Shown here one piece after another: positions 1 to 8,510 of a DNA stretch of 26,757 nucleotides. The DNA is from a virus. The stretch covers positions 1-26,757 of IMG/VR virus record IMGVR_UViG_3300025096_000107. One strand, 5' to 3'. A program made the translations under genes and the position numbers. A model generated the notes under the pieces. It had not been told where the DNA came from. It searched no databases and worked only from the letters and a program-made list of their open reading frames with translations. Each line of letters begins with the position of its first letter. Position 1 is the first letter of the stretch.

Positions 1-233
1 GCTACAGTATCAGCTTTATCAGCATCAAGTTTTGCTTTAACCCAACCTAATACAGTACTTTCTGTTAAGTCTGCATACGGTACAAGACTATCTGGTTTTG
101 GTAGATCTACTTCACCAGTAGCTCTGAATTTATAAGTACCATCTTCACCGTTTACACGATAGATGACTTTGTTTACATACCCATCAGCAAGTTCGCGTTG
201 TAGGGTATTGATTTGCCAAGTTTTAGTTGCCAT
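1..233 (-). CDS. Small conserved phage protein, 3' end cut by window edge
   Basis: The reading frame starts with ATG at 233 (MATKTWQINTLQREL...) and stays open to base 1, so about 77 residues are visible and the C-terminus is missing. The pattern of a short basic beta-rich start, a central GEDGTYKFRATG stretch, and a PYADLTESTVLGWVKAKLDAD segment resembles a small protein that recurs near tail genes in many marine and enteric phages (DUF7936-like, from memory). Its molecular role is unknown. It sits 6 nt downstream of the 122-residue ORF and appears to close the tail operon. No Shine-Dalgarno is seen upstream. Family assignment is tentative; that it is a gene is fairly sure because the frame is continuous and the spacing matches its neighbours. 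Confidence 0.7.
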   Translation of the reverse strand, partial: MATKTWQINTLQRELADGYVNKVIYRVNGEDGTYKFRATGEVDLPKPDSLVPYADLTESTVLGWVKAKLDADKADTV

Positions 234-239
234 TTGTTT

Positions 240-608
240 TTATGAAAGTGGGTTGTCGTCTTTTACTTTTTTAACGGCTTTCGCCCATTCACCAGTTGCA
301 TCTACTTTACCAGCAACTAGATCTTTGTATAGGAGATCGAGTTGATCCCCTATATCACCATAGGTACGTTTTCTTGTTCTACGTACACCTTGGTTGTTTT
401 GTAATTTCGTACCTTCTGTATCTGCAGTAGTGAGTTCACTATCTGTAGGTTTGGTTATACCTGATACATTCCAGGTCCTTATGTAATCACCAGATCCATC
501 ATTTTGTAAGATGATTTGTTTTATATCTTCAGTGATTGTTTCTGCTTCTGTAGCACTTTTCCCTTTAGTTATAAGGTGTGCTTGTATTTGATATGATAAG
601 TGTGCCAT
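240..608 (-). CDS. Conserved 122-residue virion-associated protein, function unknown
   Basis: A 122-residue protein directly behind the tail fiber gene (2-nt gap). The N-terminal half is predicted helical and polar. The C-terminal portion (about residues 83 to 122) contains YGDIGDQLDLLYKDL followed by a short helix with WAKAVKKVKDDNP. That kind of segment, a YxxIxDQLDxL(Y/W)KDL helix plus a xxVKxxNP tail, recurs at the end of small phage proteins encoded next to tail fibers, some of which are thought to act in fiber assembly or attachment. No enzymatic motif or membrane segment is visible. A tail fiber accessory or assembly role is inferred only from position and this recurring motif. Confidence 0.7.
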   Translation of the reverse strand: MAHLSYQIQAHLITKGKSATEAETITEDIKQIILQNDGSGDYIRTWNVSGITKPTDSELTTADTEGTKLQNNQGVRRTRKRTYGDIGDQLDLLYKDLVAGKVDATGEWAKAVKKVKDDNPLS

Positions 609-610
609 AG

Positions 611-3600
611 TTAACTTACTTTAAATCCTTGGAATGTGGACATAGCAAGACCACCTTGAATTTTAATATTTTCTGTTGCACCTACTCCATTATTATGCCT
701 AACATAGACTTTAATTGCATCACCAGCACTTAATGCCATAATCCCTGACCAAGCTACTGTAAGTTCAGCACCGTTTGCAGGTGATTTGTTGTATACAAAG
801 GATGGTACATATTCTGCATAACCTGATCCAGTATCTTTATATATTACACCTTGAGCTTGCTTACCATCATCAATACTATCTATTGCAGCTGAGTAAGAAA
901 TCCAATAGTTACCACCTTCGTCAGTTGGTACTGTAAATGCGCTTGAAGCGAAAGCAGAATCAGAATCTAATACTTCAGTATCAAATGTCAAAGCTGTATA
1001 AGTAGCATTAGCAATACTAGTGCCATCAGTATCTGTAGCTGCAAATGCTGGTGTATTACCTGCAGATATACCAGTTAAGTTAGCACCACTTCCAGCGAAT
1101 GACGTTGCAGTACATACACCAGTAACAGTGACACCACCAGTTACAGTTTCAAGCTTTTTGGCGTTATCATAGTAAAGGTCACATGAACCATTTTCATTAA
1201 ATATAGCTAAAGTTTCAGCATTACCTACTTTAGTGAAATTGACACCTGTATCTGATTGTAAATATAGACGTCCGTTTGTAGCTGTTACTACACCATTAGT
1301 ACCGTCTGAGAATATTTTTAAATCTGTACCGGTACCAAAATCTGCACGTTTCTCATCTGCGAAATGGATACCAGTGCTTGTAGTTTTAGTTTGAAGAACG
1401 TTATCGTAATAGAGGTCTACGGATCCATTAGGGTTTCTATCTATAGCTATCTCATTAGTATTAACATAATCAATTAATCTACCTGTCTTGTTTACAATAG
1501 TTGAGTTACTACCATCATGTTCAATTACTAAGTCTTCACTATCACCTAAGCTAACTTTTACACTGTCATTTCCTCTAAACTTACTAGTTGCTACAGCATT
1601 ACCTGTAACAGTAACTCCACCAGAAGTAGTTTCTAACTTCTTAGAGTTATCGTACATGAGATCACAGGATCCATTTTCTGTTATATACAACAGTGCTTCA
1701 TTAGCAGCAGGGTTTTCAAATCTAATATCATTAGATCGTATTGCTAGATATCCTGTGCCTCCATCTTCAATCCTAGAATTAGATCCATCATGGTAGATTT
1801 GTAGATCATTGCTATCTCCAAATCTTAACTTAGTACCATCTGGTATATCTATCTCATCACCTTCACCTTGAATAGTTAAAGCAGTTGCACTATTTGTCTG
1901 GAACTTCATTGTAGCGGTAGTACCACTAGCTCTAGCATTGAAAATTACACCTTCATCTGCTGCACCAGCAGCTTCAGTTACTATTGCTAATCCTCTTGCT
2001 CCTGAACCTCCTGATCCAGAAAATATTGCTTGTGTAGTATTGGTTCCAGCATCTACAGAGACTGAACCACTAACACTAACTCCAGTACTCGTTGTCTCAA
2101 ACTTCTTAACATTATTGTAATAGAGCTCTACGGCTCCATTCTTAATGAATTTAGCTAAATATTCACCACTATCTGTATCTTGTAAGTGGATTTCTTCAGC
2201 ACCTCTTATTTTTAAATCGCCTGTGCCGTTATCTATTATGAATGAATTAGATCCTGAATGGTATATTTCTACACCATCACTACTAGTACCAAATATAGCT
2301 TTTACATTATCATTAAAAATTAGTGCGTCAGCTGATACATCCCATAATATATCCTTACCTGCATCAGCTCCATTATCAAAATGAACATCTCCTGATACTG
2401 TAAGTCCAGTTAAGGTTCCTGTTGAAGTTATATTTGTTTGAGCCGCTGTTGAAAGCGTACCACCTAAAGTAGTAGCACCTAATGCTCCACTACTTGAGTT
2501 ATAAGTTAATTGACTATCTGATTTGGGACCTAATGTACCTGTAGCTGCTGTAACAAATACAGGGAAACAAGTTGTATCACTTGATTCATCAGCAACAGTG
2601 AAAGTACCAGCACCACCAGATGCTACGTCATCACCCCACTCAACATCTGTACCATCTGTTTTTAGTACCTGACCATTTGAACCAACAGCTAATACAGCTG
2701 GATTACCTGAAGCATCACCATATATGAGTTTACCTCTAGCAATACCTGCTAGTTTAGCGAGGCTAACAGCATCATTAGCTATATGAGCTTCATCAATACT
2801 TCCGTCTACATACTGATCACTATCTACTGAGTTAGCAGACATATGAGCTAAGTCTATTGATCCATCTACATATTGATCACTGTCTACTGAGTTAGCAGAC
2901 ATATGTGCAAGGTCGATACTACCATCAGTATAGTGCTCGGAATCAATAGCGTCATCAGCTATCTTAGCTCCAGTTACAGCATCAGTAGCAATAGCAGCAG
3001 TATCTACAGCATCATCTGCTAACTCACTAGCTCCAACAGCATTAGCTGCTATATCTGCCGCAACAACTGTATCTGCTGCAATATGAGCAGAAGTAATAGC
3101 ACCATCAGCTATCTTAGCTGCTGTGACTGCATCGTCTGCAATTTTAGCCTCAGTAACAGCACTATTATTAATTTTAGCAGTAGTTACTGCATTACTGTTT
3201 ATATGGTTAGCGACTACACAAGGAGATGCTAATTTACCTTGAGTTATATTGGAATCTGGTATCTTAGCTGTCGTAACAGCGTCGTCTGCTATTTTAGCTG
3301 TAGTAACGTTAGCATCTGCTATATGTGCCGTATCTATACTTCCATCTGTGTAGTGTTCAGAGTTAATCGCATCATCTGCAATCTTAGCTCCAGTAATAGC
3401 GTCTGCAGCAATCTTAGCTGTAGTAACATTACCATCTGTAATCTTAACTGTAATGATAGAATCACTTGCTAGTTGATCACGATTAACAGCAGCATCACCT
3501 ATCTTATCGTTTGTTACTGCATCGTTTGCAATTTTAGCTGTAGTAACGTTAGCATCAGTTATAATGGCAGTAGTCACAGCATTAGTAGCAAGCTCAGCTG

Positions 3601-4285
3601 TATCTACAGCAGCATCAGCTATTTTAGCGTTAGTAACAGCATTACTAGCTAACTCACTAGCAGTTACAGAATTACTAGCTATCTTATCAGCAGTTATTGC
3701 ATTGTCTGCTATATGGGCTGTATCTATACTACCGTCTACTAATTCAGATGAATCAACAGAATCAGCTGCCAACATTGCTGCTGTAACTGTTCCTGTATCT
3801 CCTGTCGTTACTATCGTACCAGTGACATTAGGGATAGTAATAGTTCTATCTGCTGTAGGATCTACTACAGTTACCTTTGTTTCATATGCATCATCTGTTG
3901 CACCTTCAAAGGTAAGTGTACTATCTTCAGATAAAGTGATATCACCGTTTATTACACCACCAGTACTAGTGATTGCTCTTTCTTGTGCTTCTTCCGAGGC
4001 ATATAAAACCTGTAAATGGTTATCATTTAAATCTTCAGATTTTATAGCTGATCCAGGAAAGTAAGTAGCACTTGCGGTGGCGACATCTGTCTCACGAAAA
4101 ACTCTGACAGAGACACCAGTGCCTGGTGCTGAATCGAATGCTACAGTTGTTGCGTTAGCTAATGAGAATGCAGTATTTAAAACTCCATCAAGTGAACACT
4201 TAACATCAGCTTCTTTGATATATGGGAATGTAAAGGCATAGTTGGTGGTACTATTATTGCCTGTGTATTTGTTTTCGGTTGCCAT
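611..4285 (-). CDS. Tail fiber with T7 gp17-type N-terminus, decapeptide-repeat shaft and C1q-like tip
   Basis: A 1224-residue adhesin expected to trimerise on the tail and bind the host surface. Residues 1 to about 150 match the T7 gp17 N-terminal attachment domain (NYAFTFPYI, VRVFRETD, SEDLNDNHLQVLYASEEAQER). Residues about 175 to 510 are about 33 in-register ten-residue repeats of the type (D)AVTTAKIAD. Residues about 512 to 555 hold the phage-fiber motif GKLIYGDASGNP, VGSNGQVLKTDG. Residues about 660 to 1057 contain four divergent beta-rich repeats ending in forms of LYYDNxKKLETTSxGVTVTG. Residues about 1078 to 1224 resemble a C1q/TNF-like jelly-roll ending GFKVS, the probable receptor-binding tip. 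It is about twice the length of T7 gp17 (553 residues), mainly because of the repeats. No tail-spike enzyme or intramolecular chaperone motif is visible. Confidence 0.92.
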   Translation of the reverse strand: MATENKYTGNNSTTNYAFTFPYIKEADVKCSLDGVLNTAFSLANATTVAFDSAPGTGVSVRVFRETDVATASATYFPGSAIKSEDLNDNHLQVLYASEEAQERAITSTGGVINGDITLSEDSTLTFEGATDDAYETKVTVVDPTADRTITIPNVTGTIVTTGDTGTVTAAMLAADSVDSSELVDGSIDTAHIADNAITADKIASNSVTASELASNAVTNAKIADAAVDTAELATNAVTTAIITDANVTTAKIANDAVTNDKIGDAAVNRDQLASDSIITVKITDGNVTTAKIAADAITGAKIADDAINSEHYTDGSIDTAHIADANVTTAKIADDAVTTAKIPDSNITQGKLASPCVVANHINSNAVTTAKINNSAVTEAKIADDAVTAAKIADGAITSAHIAADTVVAADIAANAVGASELADDAVDTAAIATDAVTGAKIADDAIDSEHYTDGSIDLAHMSANSVDSDQYVDGSIDLAHMSANSVDSDQYVDGSIDEAHIANDAVSLAKLAGIARGKLIYGDASGNPAVLAVGSNGQVLKTDGTDVEWGDDVASGGAGTFTVADESSDTTCFPVFVTAATGTLGPKSDSQLTYNSSSGALGATTLGGTLSTAAQTNITSTGTLTGLTVSGDVHFDNGADAGKDILWDVSADALIFNDNVKAIFGTSSDGVEIYHSGSNSFIIDNGTGDLKIRGAEEIHLQDTDSGEYLAKFIKNGAVELYYNNVKKFETTSTGVSVSGSVSVDAGTNTTQAIFSGSGGSGARGLAIVTEAAGAADEGVIFNARASGTTATMKFQTNSATALTIQGEGDEIDIPDGTKLRFGDSNDLQIYHDGSNSRIEDGGTGYLAIRSNDIRFENPAANEALLYITENGSCDLMYDNSKKLETTSGGVTVTGNAVATSKFRGNDSVKVSLGDSEDLVIEHDGSNSTIVNKTGRLIDYVNTNEIAIDRNPNGSVDLYYDNVLQTKTTSTGIHFADEKRADFGTGTDLKIFSDGTNGVVTATNGRLYLQSDTGVNFTKVGNAETLAIFNENGSCDLYYDNAKKLETVTGGVTVTGVCTATSFAGSGANLTGISAGNTPAFAATDTDGTSIANATYTALTFDTEVLDSDSAFASSAFTVPTDEGGNYWISYSAAIDSIDDGKQAQGVIYKDTGSGYAEYVPSFVYNKSPANGAELTVAWSGIMALSAGDAIKVYVRHNNGVGATENIKIQGGLAMSTFQGFKVS
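1106..2308 (-). repeat. Four divergent beta-rich repeats in the distal tail fiber
   Basis: Fiber residues about 660 to 740, 820 to 896, 906 to 973 and 979 to 1057 share a layout. Each has an FG(T/D)SxD start, an I(Y/E)H(S/D)GSNS-like segment, a middle beta segment ending in NG(S/A), and a terminal (V/C)(E/D)L(Y/M)Y(D/N)N-KK-ETTSxGV block. Such repeats are common in fibers of marine phages and usually lead into the tip domain. The third copy is the most diverged (LQTKTTSTG). Confidence 0.75.
2756..3763 (-). repeat. About 33 imperfect 30-bp tandem repeats in the tail fiber shaft
   Basis: Residues about 175 to 510 of the fiber keep strict ten-residue periodicity with no visible insertion. The commonest unit reads ADDAVTTAKI, with variants such as DGSIDTAHIA and SNAVTASELA. 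Position-specific conservation (A or S, D or N, small residue, V or I, T or D, variable, A, K or H, I, A or T) suggests a repetitive beta or coiled shaft whose length can change in whole units. The DNA copies are diverged at synonymous positions, so most repeats are old. Confidence 0.9.
2786..2905 (-). repeat. Recent 60-bp tandem duplication inside the fiber shaft
   Basis: Two adjacent 60-bp units encode residues 461 to 480 and 481 to 500 of the fiber, both containing HMSANSVDSDQYVDGSID. The units are nearly identical in DNA as well as protein, unlike the older surrounding decapeptides. This points to a recent two-repeat expansion by slippage or unequal recombination. Confidence 0.85.
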
Positions 4286-4293
4286 GTTTTATT

Positions 4294-7200
4294 TTATTTT
4301 GGTAAGTTGATTAAGTTTTCCACCATTCGTTGGTTTTTATCACCAATATTTCGGGCATCTTCAATCCGACCCTGTTCTATATAGTTATTAATTAACCTTT
4401 GTTGTGTAACGGTTTCCCAAATATCAGGACGTTCTCTCCTCATTATTAATTCTGCATTTCTTTGAGCGTTCTTCATGATATTATCAATTTCACGGTATAT
4501 AGGTAATCTTTGACCGTTTATAGTTATACGATCATAACCTAGATCACCACCAGAAGCTACATGTGCTCTGAGTTGACTTATGTCTTCTTGATATTTAGGT
4601 GATTTAAGTAGTTTTTCTATTTTACGCCATGGTTCCTGTTCACCAACTAATTTATTAATATATTCTCTTTCATGTGCAGTATACTCATACATACCTGATG
4701 AATCACTTTTTAATACACTAGCCCCATCATACCCAATTTCCCTTAGTGTTACACGCCAAGGTTCGTTAGTACTACTAACTTTTATTTTAGATAAAGAATT
4801 CAGTATTCTAGCTGCAGGATTTTCTATATCATTAACATACTTACCTGTGTAAATATCTACTTGTCTTGCTAACCCCATCGATAATCCAGGTGTTCTATTA
4901 AGAATATAATGCATAAGATTATCATGTATATCCTTTTGTGTAGAGTCAAGGGCTTTAGCAAGGACACCTGCAGCACCTGACATAGGTAGGAACATTCTAG
5001 TTGTATTAGCAGCATACCTTGAGAACCAACTTAAATCATTATTCATGATAGCAACAAATGGTTCAAGACCTGTGAATACACTATTTTGTAAGAAGGTAGC
5101 AGATAAAGTCCACGTTAATTTACTTCCAATGTCTTCTACTATTGGTGATGTAATATCTCTACCGTAGTAAGCCATATCCCCAAGAATACTTAATACTGGT
5201 TCAAGCATTGGGATACCTTCATAGCTAATCCATTTATCACCAATCTTAACACTCTTCTCTTGGAATCCAAACTGATCTCTGTCTATTCTTCGTTGATGAG
5301 GATCATGACTACCATTACCTGTTATATTACCTGACATAGCGTAACCATATAATCCAGAAAATAACATACCACTGAAAGCCATACGTCCCCTATATTCAGT
5401 ACGTAAGTTTTCAAAAATAGTTCTGGCATTAGGTGTTTTATCGGGATCAAGTCCATGATTTCTTAAAGCTTTTGCTATATCTTCATTAGATCTAGCCCAA
5501 ATAACATCACCATACTTAGTTAAACCAGGTATAGCTTGAACACCAGTCCAAGATAAGTTTAGTTTTAAATTATTAGTTAATGTTTTAGGAAAAGCAATAA
5601 CAGTTTTTAAGAATGGATACTTATTTATCCCTTGGGTGATTGTATCTGAAAGATCATCCTGAAGATTCAGAGCTAATTCACCTGTTATTATTTCAGTAGC
5701 TTTATCGTCTATTAATCCGTTTTTATCGAAGATACCATCGTAGTGTTTCTTTTCAGCTTTCCTTAAAGTATCTATATCAACCTTACCATATTTAGTAAAG
5801 ATATCATCATAAGCACGTAACCTAGAGACATATGTAGCAGTAGCAGCAGATAACCCTGCATCGGCAGCAGTTAATCCTACCATACCAACTCTAAATGGAG
5901 CCCATCTACTAAGATCATACATATTTCTAGCAGCATCGAGTTGCATTACACGTCCCCAATTACCTTCTTCTTCCCATAAGGTTCTCATACTATCTAATAC
6001 AGTCCAATCTATTGCTTGTTGTTGAACCATATCGACACGAGCTGCCTTTAACATTGCATCAGGATCTTTCCAAGACTTCTTGGCCATGATCCATGCATCC
6101 TTTATAACACGTCTATTAGTTTCCATAACACCACCATAGTAATACATGGATCGTTTTAGGTTACTAAAGTTACCACCAGACAATAATCCTTCTAACCCAC
6201 CACCTAGAACAGCGGTTATAGGTTTACCTATTAAACCAGCAGTATTACCTAGGACAGCGCCAGCAGTAGCAAGACCTGATAACATATTATTATATGCAAC
6301 AGCAAATGAACTTGAAGCAAACTTATTCATATTATCACCAGGACTTCTTAATAGGCCCATTGGTGTTACTTCATCCCTAGCCCAAACCATTAATTTTTCT
6401 ATTGTATCTACATCACCACCACTACGTTCGAATTGTAGTATAAGTGGTTTTAAAGCTGCTGGGTTTTCTTTTTGTATTGTCTTTAGAGTTTTTGTGAACT
6501 GTTGAGTTTTCTTTGCAAACGCTGTTTCAGCTTCTGTAAACTCTGATTTAAGTGTGTTAATTACACTAATAGGATCATCAACTGATTGTATAGTCTCCAT
6601 CCAAGCATTAATACGTTGCATTTGCCAACCTCTTATATATTTGTTGATACCAACTTCTGTTAAAAGAAACTCCATCTTATCGAGAATTAGATCCATAGCA
6701 CGATCTTCATCTACATGAGGTGCTAATGTTCTAATAGCTTGGGACATATCACCTATCTCTTTACCTAAGGTCTCCATGACCCTCGCAGAGCTTTGCATTA
6801 TACCACGACCTAAGTATCTATCAGTTAAGTCATTTAAGGCTGCTAGAGAAGCTCCTAGTAGTATATCATCTTCTACAGTAGCTTTATATTTTTCACCTCT
6901 TTTTAGACCATTAAAAACATTATCAGCTAAATTATCAATAGTCTGTTTGTTAAAGTATAAGTTTTTAACATCATTTATGTTATCAGCTTCTATTATTTTT
7001 TTATATATATTCCAAGCACTTTCATCCATTGTCTCCTTGGAGAACTTAAAAGCATCAGATACTGCATTAAACTCACCAGCATCTCTGGCAGCTTCAGCAA
7101 CACCTAAGACAGCTCCACGTGATGTATCACCAGATCTTAGTACTTTATTCCTCATGGATTCACTGATTAGAGGAGCTGGAGTACCAGTCGTTTTACCAGC

Positions 7201-8496
7201 ATCTATAGCTGCATTATCTACCATGTTACGTGCAACGTTAGCAGGAGGTAATGATTGCTGTGCTCTATTAGCTTCATCCACAAACATTGGGTTGATGTCA
7301 GGATCTATATCTACATCATCAGGGTTAACTTCTAATTTACGAATAGCTGAATTGTTAACTTGAGCTTCTTGTGATTGTTCTGCTTTTTTCACATAATCTT
7401 CTAAGGTTCCTACACTTTCACCTTTTTCAACAAGTAACTTTCTTTGTTCTAAGATTATGTTTTTATCTTTACGATTTATTTTACCTTTAGTTTTAGCTAA
7501 TAATTCATCAAGTTCCTGTATCTGTATTAGTATTTCATTATCAGCATTAAGTGTTTCTTGTATATTTCTATACTTGAAAGCTGTCTTATCTACAGGTCTA
7601 AACCAATGCATAATAGGTTTGCCTGCTTGTAAGGTATATCCTAATATATTTCCAATAATACTAAGTCCAGCAGTTTCGTACATATTTTTTTGTTTACGTA
7701 CTGAGGGACTCTCTCCATCATGAGTCTGCCAACCTTTTGGTATTGGTAACCAACCTTCTCTACCAAAAACTTCAGGGAAGAACTCTGCCAAAACTTGGAA
7801 AGTATTCTCTTCTTCTCCTATATCACTAACACCTATTAGCGCAGTATCAAGAGCTCCAAAAGCACCAACATTAATTAAAGCTTTACTCAACCAAGGCATA
7901 TCCTTTGCCATAGTTGGAGCTAATGCTTTAGTTGCCATACCACTAGTCATTATAGTTGGTAAGACTATACCAGATAATTTTCTAAAGTTTTGTAATAAAG
8001 GATCATTGAATTTGGTAGCTTCATCATATGCATCATCTATTCCAGCACCACCTGGAAGCATTCCAATAGCATCCATTGGTAAGTCAAGAAGACTAAGTGC
8101 TGCAGCCCCTGCCCATGAAGAGGTTGTTAATTGTTGATTTTTAAAGTCATTACCTAAGTATTCCAAAATGTTTAGATCTTGGAAATCTTCATAGGACTGA
8201 CCATAATGTGTTTGGAAATACTGTTCTCTAGCCTGTTCTCTTTCTGGACCTTCTGGCATGTTTTTCCATGCTTGTAAGTCCTGCCATTTATTACCTACAA
8301 TGGCCCCGTGAACTGCACCTGCAGCCCCTTTTACTGCATCTAAAGTACCACCTAAAACATTAAAAGGGTTCAGTTGTTGGTTAGCTAATTCTGTAGGATC
8401 ATCGATTGGAGTTAATTCTGGTTGTACTTGTTGAGGAGGTTGTGGTACCTCCTGATGATCACTTCTCTCTTCATTAAGTTCTTCAAATGAGTCCAT
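4294..8496 (-). CDS. Internal virion protein, T7 gp16-like (1400 residues)
   Basis: The largest protein of the window, placed between the gp15-like protein and the tail fiber exactly as T7 gp16, whose product leaves the head first and forms the part of the DNA-ejection conduit that crosses the cell envelope. Length (1400 against 1318 for T7 gp16) fits. The N-terminus is proline/glutamine-rich and acidic. The T7 protein carries a lytic transglycosylase domain near its N-terminus; I see no corresponding catalytic-glutamate motif here. A glycine/alanine-rich hydrophobic stretch at about residues 715 to 775 (LSGLATAGAVLGNTAGLIGK) could be membrane-interacting. The rest is mostly helical and charged. 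The 8-nt gap to the fiber gene and 14-nt gap to the gp15-like gene indicate one operon. Identification rests on order, length and composition. Confidence 0.85.
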   Translation of the reverse strand: MDSFEELNEERSDHQEVPQPPQQVQPELTPIDDPTELANQQLNPFNVLGGTLDAVKGAAGAVHGAIVGNKWQDLQAWKNMPEGPEREQAREQYFQTHYGQSYEDFQDLNILEYLGNDFKNQQLTTSSWAGAAALSLLDLPMDAIGMLPGGAGIDDAYDEATKFNDPLLQNFRKLSGIVLPTIMTSGMATKALAPTMAKDMPWLSKALINVGAFGALDTALIGVSDIGEEENTFQVLAEFFPEVFGREGWLPIPKGWQTHDGESPSVRKQKNMYETAGLSIIGNILGYTLQAGKPIMHWFRPVDKTAFKYRNIQETLNADNEILIQIQELDELLAKTKGKINRKDKNIILEQRKLLVEKGESVGTLEDYVKKAEQSQEAQVNNSAIRKLEVNPDDVDIDPDINPMFVDEANRAQQSLPPANVARNMVDNAAIDAGKTTGTPAPLISESMRNKVLRSGDTSRGAVLGVAEAARDAGEFNAVSDAFKFSKETMDESAWNIYKKIIEADNINDVKNLYFNKQTIDNLADNVFNGLKRGEKYKATVEDDILLGASLAALNDLTDRYLGRGIMQSSARVMETLGKEIGDMSQAIRTLAPHVDEDRAMDLILDKMEFLLTEVGINKYIRGWQMQRINAWMETIQSVDDPISVINTLKSEFTEAETAFAKKTQQFTKTLKTIQKENPAALKPLILQFERSGGDVDTIEKLMVWARDEVTPMGLLRSPGDNMNKFASSSFAVAYNNMLSGLATAGAVLGNTAGLIGKPITAVLGGGLEGLLSGGNFSNLKRSMYYYGGVMETNRRVIKDAWIMAKKSWKDPDAMLKAARVDMVQQQAIDWTVLDSMRTLWEEEGNWGRVMQLDAARNMYDLSRWAPFRVGMVGLTAADAGLSAATATYVSRLRAYDDIFTKYGKVDIDTLRKAEKKHYDGIFDKNGLIDDKATEIITGELALNLQDDLSDTITQGINKYPFLKTVIAFPKTLTNNLKLNLSWTGVQAIPGLTKYGDVIWARSNEDIAKALRNHGLDPDKTPNARTIFENLRTEYRGRMAFSGMLFSGLYGYAMSGNITGNGSHDPHQRRIDRDQFGFQEKSVKIGDKWISYEGIPMLEPVLSILGDMAYYGRDITSPIVEDIGSKLTWTLSATFLQNSVFTGLEPFVAIMNNDLSWFSRYAANTTRMFLPMSGAAGVLAKALDSTQKDIHDNLMHYILNRTPGLSMGLARQVDIYTGKYVNDIENPAARILNSLSKIKVSSTNEPWRVTLREIGYDGASVLKSDSSGMYEYTAHEREYINKLVGEQEPWRKIEKLLKSPKYQEDISQLRAHVASGGDLGYDRITINGQRLPIYREIDNIMKNAQRNAELIMRRERPDIWETVTQQRLINNYIEQGRIEDARNIGDKNQRMVENLINLPK

Positions 8497-8510
8497 AATT
8501 TATTCTATTT

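Noticed and set aside
3564-4064. 166-residue plus-strand ORF opposite the tail fiber
   Set aside because: It lies wholly antisense to the repetitive shaft and N-terminal region. Its low-complexity Ala/Val/Ser composition is the mirror of the fiber repeats, and no other gene is on the plus strand.
6776-7363. 195-residue plus-strand ORF opposite the gp16-like gene
   Set aside because: Antisense shadow of a convincing 1400-residue gene; composition is Ser/Ala/Leu-rich without motif, ribosome site or neighbours on that strand.
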